A DNA stretch of 64,000 bases from assembly GCA_034359265.1 (NCBI GenBank), contig CP136890.1, positions 94,451,501 through 94,515,500 of the forward strand, written 5' to 3'. The translations under genes were made by a program, and so were the position numbers. This DNA is from Canna indica. Its lineage: Eukaryota; Streptophyta; Magnoliopsida; Zingiberales; Cannaceae. This document shows positions 1 to 11,728 of the stretch, in pieces (the stretch's first letter is position 1; every line of letters begins with the position of its first letter). The notes below the pieces were generated by a model that was given only the letters and a program-made list of their open reading frames with translations, was not told where the DNA came from and ran no database searches.

Positions 1-88
1 AAAGAAAATTCTTCGGTGTAATTATGAGCTTTAGAATTGATGTCTGTTTATTTTCTTCTAATCAATAAATGGCTTTCTCTTCCCGCAG

Positions 89-3000
89 GTATTTTGTGAT
101 GCCCTGTTGGTTCATGAAGTTTCGGATTATGATGATTTCTTCATGATGGGTGGTAATTCAATTTCTGCTGCCCAAGCTGCACACAAATTAGGGATTGATA
201 TGAGGTTAATTTATATGTTTCCTACTCCAGTAGAGCTTTTTAATGGTCTAATAGAAAACAAAGAGTTGCTTGAGAATTTCACAATTCCTAGTCCTGGGCC
301 TCCTGGCACTAGAAAAAGATCAAAAGTGTGTGCTAATGTGGACAGCTCTTTTGATTTAGTAACTGGAAATGTGGAAATAAGTTTACTTCCAGGATCATCT
401 GAACAACTTGCTGGTCCAACAGTCTATGATCTCTCTATAGAATATAATGTACAACAAAAGGCTACGAGTAACTCTGAGAAAAATGATAGTTCTTCTATTA
501 TTAGCTCCACGCAAGAAGATTCTTGTCCAATTCCATATTCACATGGTTCAACTTCAAGTGATCACGGCTTGTGGACTTCATGTAATATGCCTAAGAAGTG
601 TTCATTCAGCCGTTGCAATAAAAGTATGTATGGAATTGAATCTGACTTGGAAAGCATGGATGGATCATGGTTGTCAGTTAACACTCTGAGGAGTAGAAAG
701 GGGTCTCTGCAAGAGCTCTGGAAAATCCTGCTTAAGTCATGTGTTGATGCTTCACCTTTGATTGTATTAATGGATGGCAACTTACACCTTCTCATTGGAT
801 CTCACTCCCACATATTTCTCTGCACTGATGCACTTAGGTACAGATTATTTATGTAGGTTTTATATATGCTGGCAGTTATTTGTTTGTAAAATTCCTAGAT
901 GGCACCTAGTTAGCATATGTTTAATTCATTATTTTGTTTATGAAACGGTAGAATATGTTTTATATTGGATTGATATGATGATTGATAAAGATCCATATAT
1001 TCTGCACTAAACTTACTGTGCATTTCTTTTCTTGTCTGTTGATATTTTCCACATGAGAATCTATGTGCTTTCCCATGCATAATTCTGTTATAGTCAAGTA
1101 AATTGCTAAGTAATTGCGATACCTTCTCTGTTGACATAGTGGCAGTGTCCTATGGGAAGTTATGTTAGAAGGTCGTGTTGAGTGTTCAGCTGCAATTACT
1201 GGTGATTTTTCTCAGGTAACTCTTTCATTCTCTGTCCAAGTAATCATTTTGCTTTGCAATTAAGTATTCATCCCCAGCTCATCAATATCTAACCTCTAGT
1301 AACTGAAAAATTTGTAGGTTGTAGTTGGATGTTATAAAGGAAAAATCTACTTCATTGATTTTGCAACTGGGAACATCTCTTGGTACTTTCAAACAGATGG
1401 AGAGGTAGCATAGCATCCACTAAGTAGTACCTTTGGAATCTGAAATTCATGTTTCCGTTGACTAAAATTAAACAATTCTCTTTTGTAGGTAAAAATGCAG
1501 CCAGTTGTGGACAGGAGCAGAAAGTTGATATGGTAATCTTAGATTCCTTTAGTAGTATTATAAACTAAGCTATATCTCTGACAGCCAAATGTAACTAAAA
1601 ACTTGCTAGATTTGGTGTTCCCCTTTACATCTCAATTAGGAAAAGTGAGAAAATGAAAGTAAAAGTTCGATGCTTGTTGTAACTATTAATCTCCATTACA
1701 CTGACATCTATTTTAAGCAGCCATGGGATTACTAAGATTAACCTTCAAGGAGCTATCAGAACATTATTTTGAATATTTATAAGGGTTAATTACACTATAT
1801 ATCCCCAACTTTGGGCCTTTTCCCAATTGTATCCCAAGTTTTTATTTGTTTCAATAATATACTCAAATTTTGATTTTATTTCAATTACATTCCGCCGTGA
1901 CTCAGGTGTTAGATTCACCGTTAACATGCTAACGTGGTTCAGCAGCCCAGTCAGCACATCCAAATATATTAATATAATAAAATAGGGTAAAGGGTCCACC
2001 GATTTGGGGGATGGGACCAACTTACGTTTGTTGCTGACTGGGCTTATTTTAATATAGTTGGATGTGCTGACTGGGCTGCTGAACCACGTCAGCAGTGCCA
2101 CGTCAACATGTTAACGGTGAATCTAACACCTGAGTCACGGCGGGATGTAATTGAAATAAAATCAAATTTTGGGTATATTATTGAAACAAATAAAAACTTG
2201 GGATAGAATTGGGAAAAGACCCAAAGTTGGGGATATATAGTGTAATTAACCCTATTTATAAATACAAACAAAATCCATTCAATTTTTTTGCTACCATTGT
2301 TACATGCCATTTGAAAATAGGTAATATTCAGTTTAGCAAAAAAAAAACTAAGAATTGATGCTGAATGTGCTAATATATAGTAAATCAATGAATGAAGTCA
2401 ATGAACTCTTAGTGACAATGAGGATACTTGTCGGCTGCTAGGGTGTGTTTTTATGCATTTTGCATGCAATGCAATCGTGTCACTTCAACAGGTATCCGAG
2501 AAATAACTATATACCTTATAGAGAGAGTACAAGAATATAAATGAAAACATATTGACTCCACTGGCATTCATATTTTCTCTTTTTTGGTTCCTTTTGGAAA
2601 GAAGGGGCAGGGGTCATTTTTTTCTTTGGCAACCCTCAATTTAAGGCACCATCTTCTCTTGATTGCCTATCTGGCTATCTCTGTTAACCATGAGGAGAAA
2701 AATGCTTTTGGTCCGTGAATCGCATTGGAAAAATGAATAATCAAAGAAATAGCTACCATGAACTTTTATCACTTGGGTTTTAAAACAAACCTGTATATGT
2801 CATGAAATACTTATTCAGTTGAAGATTGGGACAATAGTTATAAGGACAGTAATGGGTTTCATCTTTAAACCCAGTTAAATCTGTACTTCCAACATTTTGG
2901 GGTTCCATGTTACTGCTAAAATGGCCAAAAACTTGAGAAACTTGTATCATAGCATTGAACCTTTTACAAATATGAGAGTCCTGTGATCATAACATCAGCA

Positions 3001-6000
3001 GTAACTGAAACAGCTATTATAGTATTATGTCATTAGTATATATTTCCATAAGTAAGACTGAGTTAATTTCATATGATGTTTGTCTTGACTGACATGCAGG
3101 TGTGGTTCACATGACCATTATCTATATGCTTTGAACTATGAACAACATCAATGTGTTTATAAAGTCTCTTGTGGTGGGAGCATTTTTGGTTCTCCATCTA
3201 TTGACGCGGTACATTAAATCTTTCTTGAAAATTCATCATGTTGCTTGCCTTGCATTATCTAAGAAAATAGAGAGAATTTTATTAGTCTTGTGATGAGAAA
3301 GAAAAGGATTTCTGGCGGTGAAACTCGATATGGCCAAGGCTCATGATAGAGTTGAATAGCTCTATCTTCTTGGGGTTATGCGCAGTATGGGCTTAACCAA
3401 GGAGTGTGTTACAACTGTTAGTCATTTTATTGAAAATGATTACTTCTGCTTTTTACATTTTAAGCTTATTCTTTTCGGGAACTAACTAAAGATTTTACAA
3501 CCTGTATTCCCTGAATTCTGTTGAAGAACTTATTTTGATTTGGTTTACTTGTAACCATGGTTTAAAATATCGAACCGGTATCGATCTTGGTGTTTGACCG
3601 GTACCCGTACGTACTGGTACCGTACCATAGAGACAGAAGGTGCAGAGCGGTACATACAGACCCGTACTGGCCTGTCTCGGGTTTTTTTGAATTTTTTTAG
3701 TGTTCCGAGCGAGAGAGGTTTGAGAGAGTTTAGGAGAGTAGAGTGAGTGTTACCCAAAATGAGAGGTTTGGGGGCTTTATATAGGCCCCAACGGCTAAAT
3801 TAGCCTTTTGAGAAAAAAAAATCTTAACTGCTATAAAAAATAGCCGTTGGGCATGTACCGGGCTGGTTGCACCACCGACCTGAGGTATCAGTCTTGTACT
3901 GCCTTGTACACCCGGTACACTCTGGTACTGAATTGTATGATATGTACCGGTCTCAGTTTTTTTAAAATCCAGATATTTATCTGTACGGTACGATATTTAA
4001 AATTATGCTTGTAACAAAGCTTTCGCATTGTGCATTGGATTAGATTATTTTTAACAAATCCCATCTGTTGTATCAGCGCCAAATGAATAATTTCATTAAT
4101 GTATAAAATCTTTTTAACATTAAAATACTAAGATTTTACAAAAGTATAGTATTAAGCTGTATTTTATCTTCTGTCTTTAGGTACACAACATGGTATATGT
4201 TGCATCAACGAGTGGTCGTGTGACAGCCATATCTTTAGTGGTATTGCATGAATCAACTTTTTATGTTTTTAGATGAATTTTAAAATAATTGTAATATATT
4301 TTATTTGAATGCTACTAATGTTACAAAAAAAATTCAAACTTCATGTTGTTGTGTATTGCCTTTTAAGGTTCATAGAGATTTTTAAACTGTTATTATAAGA
4401 CACCAATAACATTATTCCACTCATGATCCACTTTGATTTCCTTATGTTTCTGCTTAGTCGTTGCCACTGATTGGATCCCAATAGTTGATTCTAATTACAG
4501 ACTAGGAATGGGAACCTATCTGATAAAAAAAAGTTCTATTTGAAGAATGATTTGGGAAAAAGAAATGGATTGTCTCCACTTTCAGGGATCATGTGCACAT
4601 ATCTATAATAAGGCATCTTTCCACAAAAAGATTCCAATATATGATTTTCCAAAGACTGGAAGTTACTTGTTACTACTAGAACTGGCATAAGGTTGGTTAA
4701 CACTTTCAAAGCTAACTGGTTAGACTATACAAAAATATGCATAAACATATAGGAATTAGGAAACATGCAAGAATAGCTAGGTTATAGGTATCTACTTTAT
4801 TTTCGTTTGAATTATTTTAGTCAGTGTCAGGCAAATCTTTGTTGTTCAGTTGAGGTTTTTGAGTTTCATTTTTGGTTAGTTGTCATGTCAAATTCTTAGT
4901 GTACTATTTGGGGTCAAACATCTCAAGAATCACTTGGCAGCCTGTTTACATGCCAATAAATGTCCAATTACAGTTAGGTTGGCAAATCCTAAACCTTTAT
5001 TAATTTGAGGAGATCTTCTAGTTTTTGTAACCTATATTATGAGGTGTTACTGACTACTGGCACGCTATTGCTAATTTACTTTCATGGTGGTATTTTCTTA
5101 AAGAAAAGAAAAATGAAGGTTAAAACATCTATAAATTGGATATTCAAATGGAAAGATTAAAAAATTATGATAATTCTACTTAGGATTTTCTTACTTTTTA
5201 TAAGCCAGGCTCGTATGATAAATCAATTTTAGCAGTGAATCTAGAAACTAGTTTATTTTGCCAGAAAAAAGTCCATGTACTTATTTTGTCTGGTTTTGTG
5301 CAAAAAGTTGCAGGAGATATGGTTTTCTTGAGTGTATCACAATAAATTTAATTACTAGTACCTTAATATTCATGCAGAACCAGGTCTTACCATTCAGTAT
5401 AGCATGGACTTTTGAGGCAGGAGCACCTATATTTGGATCTCTGTCCATGGATTACAAATGCAGAAATGGTACTCTTGTCTACTTGGATTTATTTAATAAT
5501 GTTGATACTTACTGTCTCTTTTATATTCGTTGTAATTTTGTCATATGTGACAAAAGAATCTTAATAGCATACATCTTCCTTCCCCCCTCCTTGTAATTAA
5601 ATGAGGCTTCTGTAACAGTGATTTGTTGCTTGGTGGACGGCCATGTACTTGCTCTAAATTCTTCAGGAGCTGTAGTTTGGAAGGTATGTCTGTGTTGTTT
5701 TGCCTCAAATTGCTAATATGCAATTGTTTATCCAATGCACAAAATATACATTTTTCATGCCAGTCCTATCTGAGAATCTGAATAATTCTATGCAACTCTT
5801 TGAATATCAGTTAGCTAGGATTAAACTGACGTGGTTATTTATGTTTATATATATTGCATTTCTCCAGTGTACTAAATTTTTTTTGAGGCCAACTGCATTT
5901 TTCCTGCTAAAGTTATTCACATCATGCAGAAATTTTTCATGATTAGATTGGTGTTAAATCTGGTAAAAGTGAAGTTACCGCAAAATAGTGGAGAGCAAAT

Positions 6001-9000
6001 AATGTGTATAGACCATTGCTATGTGCCTATGTGGTTGTCATTTAGTGCATCTCATCTACTGCTTTCTAAGGAGGCTGAATTTTAAATTTCATTTCAATGA
6101 AGTTTTCATTTCCATTTACAATCTTTTATTTGTTTATGAACAATGTCGTAATCAGAGTCAATGAGGTTTGCAAGCCTTGATGTGCTTTATATCATTTTTA
6201 ACATTGTAAGTTCTTGTACTTTCAACTTTCAAGGAGTAGCTCAGATGATTCATTTTGCATTTTTTTAGTTCAAATATAAATATCTGTAGATAGATTTCCT
6301 CACCTATGACTTGCTCGAATTGGTGTTTTTTTTTTTATAATTTGCCATTTCTCGACTTGATGTTGATCTGAAAAAACTTGGTTGTCCATGTCTATTGATT
6401 AATGTTGCTCTTTTTGAGTTAAAAATATTAGCAGCTATTGGTGCCTTTTTCATGCCCACATTTGTCTACAATTGTCTTTGATTTTAAAAGACTTGGTTGT
6501 CCATATGGATCACAAGCAAAGTCACTCTTAGATACTCAAAAATATAATATTTGTTTGCATTTAATGTACTTTATTCTCTCCTATTCTCGATTTTCTTATA
6601 GAAGTATTTGAACTATTATCAGGCTGTTGTTGGTGGTCCAATTTTTGCGGGAGCTTGCATATCTTCTGTTCTTGCAGATCAGGTATTCTTGTTTTTCTTT
6701 TCTTGTTGCTTAATCTGGATTGTCTATCCTTTTCGTAAGTGCATAAGTATTCTCATTGGCAAAAAGATTGATCTGCTTAAAGTTTACATGCTAAAGGCTG
6801 ACAGTGACCGGTGCAACACTAAAATCTGCCAATGTTATGAACTAGTCTAGACTCATGTTATAAAATATTTGACAGTTGCAAATAACTGAAATTTTTGTGG
6901 CCTGTGATTTTTAAATTTATTGATGAATAATAGATTAGACAATATATAATAGCTTATGTCAGTGGGTAAATTTTGAGTTTGGCGTGTAAATTTTGATATT
7001 GTCTTGTGGGCATTCATGTCAGAAGCAAAGACATGCATACTGGAGCCTACAATAGCTCATTCTGCCAATACTTATGTTAGTAATGCTTGTCAAAATGTTA
7101 TTGAGAATTCCATTGCCCGTGTCCTATGTGAGAGGACAAATTCACCAATGTGCTTTTTGGCCATTTCTCCATAAAATCTTTTAAACTCTCTCGTTGCACC
7201 TAGATTCTCTTGCTTTCAAGTTTCATGTTCAAATTTAAATAAAAAAGATGAAGCCAAAGTGCAAACTGCTAAGATTATATGGCTAAAAGTGTATGTTTTT
7301 TGAACTCATTCTCAGTTCATTTTTGCTGATCTGCATTTGTGTACTAGTCCATATTCTCTGGCATAGCTGCAATCTAACTCAAACACCATTGCAGTAACAC
7401 GGCTCATGGTTGTCAGTTTAGCCTAATTGACCTGTGGCAGTTGACTATATAAGAGGACTATTCCTAGGCTGCACACCCAGGTCATTTGCCCGTGCTATAT
7501 TTATACAATTTCATTCTATATTTAGATATCCCTAGCACTTCAGCGCGCCTAACTCTAAATGAGTAACTTAAACAAGTTACAAAGTTTGCAAGTATGATGT
7601 TCATTGGCAACATTTGCTTGAAATATTGGAGTTGTTTTAGAATCAATTAAGCTCATGGATATAACAATTTCAAGCATGATATACATTTTATTATCTGAGC
7701 CCAAAAAACATGCATGGGCAAGCATATTGGAATCAAATATGTTGAGTGTTCATGTTATGATCTTCTACAATCTAGGTCTCCTTGTTCCATTATCTCGTGT
7801 ACGTTCTTCATTAGAATTGAGACCGAATCACAATAAGAAATCACATTGATACTTCTACATATTATGGGTAGCATAGGAGACATCTCTCTTTTTCCCATGT
7901 TTATTACCACTACGTAGCTTTCTGTTCACCTTTGACCACCAAATTAAATATGAAATTCTAGGCTATTTTCTTTGTCATTTAAATTTATGCATATCTGGAC
8001 CAGTCTATGGTTTTATATAAATTGTTCATGGACAATGTCTGGGTGCACAACATGTCATTTGGGGACTCATTCACTGTCTAAACTACCTATGTAGACAGTG
8101 AATAAGTTGCTTTGTCATGCCACTAATTTGCCATAGAACAATCTAGCCGAATGGGCAAGGTAGTTCATAAGATTGGATAGTTGAAGCTCATCTCACTCTA
8201 ACAGCAGTAATGTGATATAATTTTTCACCAGCAAATGGAAGTCAATGAGGCAAGGCGGTTATGGAACATTTCCAAATTTGGAGGCCATTTGCTGAATAAA
8301 GTTGTTTAAGAAAATGTCTTTATATACATGAATTATTAGTAATAATTCAAATGGTCCAAACAAATAAATGAAAAATATTTTCTCACCTTTCTTGGTAACA
8401 AAGAGAATGGCATAGTTTCTTTGCTAAATCTGATATTTTTTCACCTATCTTGGTAACAAAGAGAATGGCATAGTTGTTGATCTTTGCTAAATCTGCTAAG
8501 TGGTAACCTCCATACACGGAGGAATTTAGAAAAAAATACTTGTATGCTTGAATATATGTGCTTTGTATTGTTGAAGATGGTGTTGTAATTTCATTATTTA
8601 TTTTTATCATCAAACTGTCACTTTATTTGCAATTTCTTTTGTAGTTTTAGGAATACAGCTTATTGTTAAGATTTGAATAATGGCTATGTCAAAATGCTAT
8701 GGTCAAGAATACCGTGTGTACATTGGCATGCATGTTGTGCCAACTAGTGCTTCATCAGCCAGCCATCATGCTGGAAATGGATATATGTATATGGCAGTGG
8801 CATGTGATATGCATGGAAAACCTAAAAGTCTTTGCCAAGATTGTCATTACCATATTTTTGTTATTTTAAATTACCCGTTAGGCTGTTACCCATTATTTGA
8901 CAATGAGTACTTCATTCTTTTAATTTGCAGATCTTAATATGTTCTCGAAATGGAAAGTTATATTCATTTGATATGGTAAGTTTTTGTTACACCACCAGTT

Positions 9001-11728
9001 TAGCTACTGACTGAGTGACTGTTGCTAAGTTGTTCAAGTAACTTACGCAGTATCCAATTGCCATTTTCAGTACCTTTTTAACAATATTTTATGAAGCTAA
9101 TGTGTGTTATGAATATTCTGCAGCTTTTCCTAACTTTCTATAATTTATCCTGGAGAATTTATTCCTAGAAGAGCTTATGGTGATGATCTTTAGGAGATAG
9201 AGGACAAATAAATGGTATTTACACCAATATCTAAATTGCGAGTTTACTTTAGAGACAACGAAAGGAAATGGTAATGAGAAGATATAATTTTTTTAATATC
9301 AGGTCCATTGATCATCTTGTATAACACAATAACACATATAAGGATGTTCTCTATGATTGGAGCATATGACTAGAATGAGTGAAGGGAACAATTGAATTTT
9401 GGAGTGGTGAGAACATTATATTGTTTAGTAAGAATAAATTTGATATGTGAATGATATTAGGATCACCACCATGGGCAATGTCGTGCATAGTAGGACATTT
9501 GACCATTGTTTTCACCATTCAGTGACCTTTCCTATTTACCATTCAGTAGTAGTTTGTGGGATCATTAACAGCGAGAACTCATTGATCTGTTGGATATGGA
9601 ACTCAAGAATTTGGAACAAAGCTGCAAGCTTGTTCTATAAGAGAACCCATTGATCTCTTGGATACTCAACTCACTAATTTCCATAAAAGGGATTTAGCAT
9701 AAAGGATTTAATGCTCTCATTAGTTCCCTTCCTGGGTTTATATACCCAAGCAATATTTCTAAAGAAATAGAACAACTAACATAACAAGTTAAAAGAAGAT
9801 ATCAACCTATCATCAGATTGTTGAGAGGCCAAACTGAATTTAAAGAAGCAGCTCATTCCCAGTCTTTTTCCCCACGGGAATATCATTGACAGGTCAAGCC
9901 ATCATTGATCTTTCTTTATGTTAAGCTGGATGGCCAGTGTACAATTAGGCCCCTAACGTCAAATAAATTCTTTGACATGTCATGAAAATGAACTTTAAAA
10001 CTTTTAGGAATGGATTTGATTGATTGTGATTAAGGAAATGATGATACAGTTGAAATGAATACAAACATGAGTATGTTGGGCCTTTGTGGAAACAGAGTTT
10101 CAAAAGGTGGTGATTTTGGAGACATGAATCAAGTGCTACTCTTTGACCAGAATATTAGATAGCTGTAAACAATTTATTCAGTATTGAAGAGCTATTATCT
10201 AGTGGTCTTGCCAGAAAGAAAGAAAGAAGGGAAAACATTATTCATGGAAAGAGAGACACCACCAGTAGAGAATAAACTAGAGTCAATCGTCTTAAGGTGG
10301 ATTGTATTTCAAAGTTTCTTCTCTATTTGCTCCTTACTCTGAATGAAACTTCCTTGTTTTCCTTTCTAACCTATAATTGCATCTTTTGACATCATGTGCA
10401 CATGTTTCTCTCGAGTGCTTTTAGGTTATCTGCACTACGTTTTCTTTCTGGGGATCCTAATACTGACTTAGCTTGAGCACTTCACTACGAAATGCACATA
10501 CCACACTTCTCAAATACAACAAAAAAACAAACAAGAGAAAGACAAATAAAAAATGAACCTGTTGATTTGAAGTGTATTCCACTTGTCTATTATCCTAGAG
10601 CATCTTATGATGATCTCCAAAAGATGTGCGCACTATGGTCCTTAGTAGACTTGTTTGATCTTTCGAACACTTAAAAATTGAATACTCAACTCTTGGAAGC
10701 CTTAGCAAGGCCTTCAATTTGGTATAAGGGCAAAAAGAACTTATTTGTAATGTTTAGGAAAAATTAATAATTCAAGTTTCAAATGAAGGAACATGTTTTG
10801 TGAAGGTTTCCAGCAAAACTAGTTGATCGGGACCAATCAGTCACATAAAAGTTTCAGTAGATCCGTATATGAACCTGTTGATTGGTCGCAAACAGAGAGT
10901 TATCCAGCCAACTCGGTAGATCAATGAATTGATCGGTCAACTAATTGGTAGTGAATAGAATGTTTTGAACTGATACACTAGTTGAGTACTTAAGACACAG
11001 GTTGATCGAAATTTGACAGAAATTAACTTATTTCAAAGTTCCAATTATCTAAACATTTTTAAGGCATTAAAGACATACTTCTAATCAGTGTACTCATGGA
11101 AAGATCTCAAAGATGGTGTGCAATGAATCTAAAAGTAAAACAAATATCTTATATGGAATTTTGAGCTTTATCAACACATCATTATCCTTGAAATTCTTGC
11201 AAGAAAGATTAATTTAAACTTGCTTAGAAGTTAATGTGAGTAATGTTTGTTAGCATCAAAATTGAGAGTAGCCGTTTAGGCTGTCACTGATTTCATGTGC
11301 TATCACAGTATGGAAATATGCTATGGCAATATGAGACAGGGGACCCAATCACATCTTCTGCCTTTGTTGATGAGTACACCGAGCTGATACCAGAACCATC
11401 ATGCCCAAGTGAGAGGTATTAGACTATATATACTTTTTATTTAATACCTTTCAAGGATTTTATTCTAAGAACAAGGGAAAAATTTCATCTGCAATATTTT
11501 AGGTTGGTTTGCGTCTGCAGCAGTTCAGGAAGCATTCATGTTATTAGGATCAAAACGGAGACTAAGCATGGAATGAATGCAACCAGCCTTGAAGAAACTC
11601 AGATGGCTGAAGAGTTTGCTGTCATAAACCTTCCCGGGGATATATTCTCATCACCTGTAATGATAGGTGGTCGTATCTTTGTTGGATGCAGAGATGATTA
11701 TGTTCATTGCATCACAGTTATTCCCTAA
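89..11728 (+). CDS. AAE19: AAE19/AASDH-like protein, 3' part (carrier domain plus beta-propeller)
   Basis: The 5' part, with the expected AMP-forming adenylation domain, lies outside the window; bases 1-88 are intron. Twelve exons join in frame: 89-837, 1140-1215, 1318-1404, 1489-1532, 3100-3208, 4181-4240, 5378-5468, 5619-5683, 6623-6682, 8931-8975, 11309-11415, 11503-11728 (572 residues to the TAA). The first exon encodes an acyl-carrier domain with motif GGNSISAA; the Ser codon at 158-160 is the expected phosphopantetheine site. A polar linker follows, then short repeats such as [22 protein letters not shown] and [15 protein letters not shown], typical blades of a PQQ-type propeller. Plants have one such fusion family, annotated as acyl-activating enzyme 19 and related to animal AASDH; its substrate is not settled. 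Introns hold two MITE-like elements and a LINE fragment, none interrupting coding sequence. The family call is secure, the function is not. Confidence 0.9.
1783..2252. mobile_element. Foldback MITE, Mutator-like, in an AAE19 intron
   Basis: A 470-bp element starts GGGTTAATTACAC and ends in the inverted match GTGTAATTAACCC. The arms stay nearly complementary for well over 150 bp, so the element folds into a long hairpin. It is flanked by an exact 9-bp direct repeat, TATTTATAA, at 1774-1782 and 2253-2261. A 9-bp target duplication is characteristic of Mutator-superfamily elements. No coding capacity is seen. Confidence 0.85.
3315..3425 (+). pseudogene. LINE reverse-transcriptase fragment in intron
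   Basis: One frame reads [13 protein letters not shown], then a stop, then [12 protein letters not shown], matching the palm-domain motif around KLDMxKAYDRVEW of plant non-LTR reverse transcriptases. The Trp codon of that motif appears as a stop. Only about 110 bp are recognisable, so it is a dead scrap in the AAE19 intron between the exons at 3100-3208 and 4181-4240. Confidence 0.65.
3556..4007. mobile_element. Non-autonomous DNA element rich in GGTACC-type palindromes
   Basis: This 452-bp segment has imperfect terminal inverted repeats (CATGGTTTAAAATATCG on the left, the complement of CATAATTTTAAATATCG on the right). An exact 8-bp repeat, CTTGTAAC, flanks it at 3548-3555 and 4008-4015. The interior holds many GGTACC, ACCGGT and GTACCG palindromic words. 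An 8-bp duplication suggests the hAT superfamily. It lies in an AAE19 intron and has no coding capacity. Confidence 0.7.
8383..8500. repeat. Two-copy tandem duplication in intron
   Basis: A roughly 55-60 bp unit, running from CACCTTTCTTGGTAAC to CTTTGCTAAATCTG, occurs twice in succession, with small indels between copies. It lies in the long AAE19 intron between the exons at 6623-6682 and 8931-8975. Confidence 0.7.
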
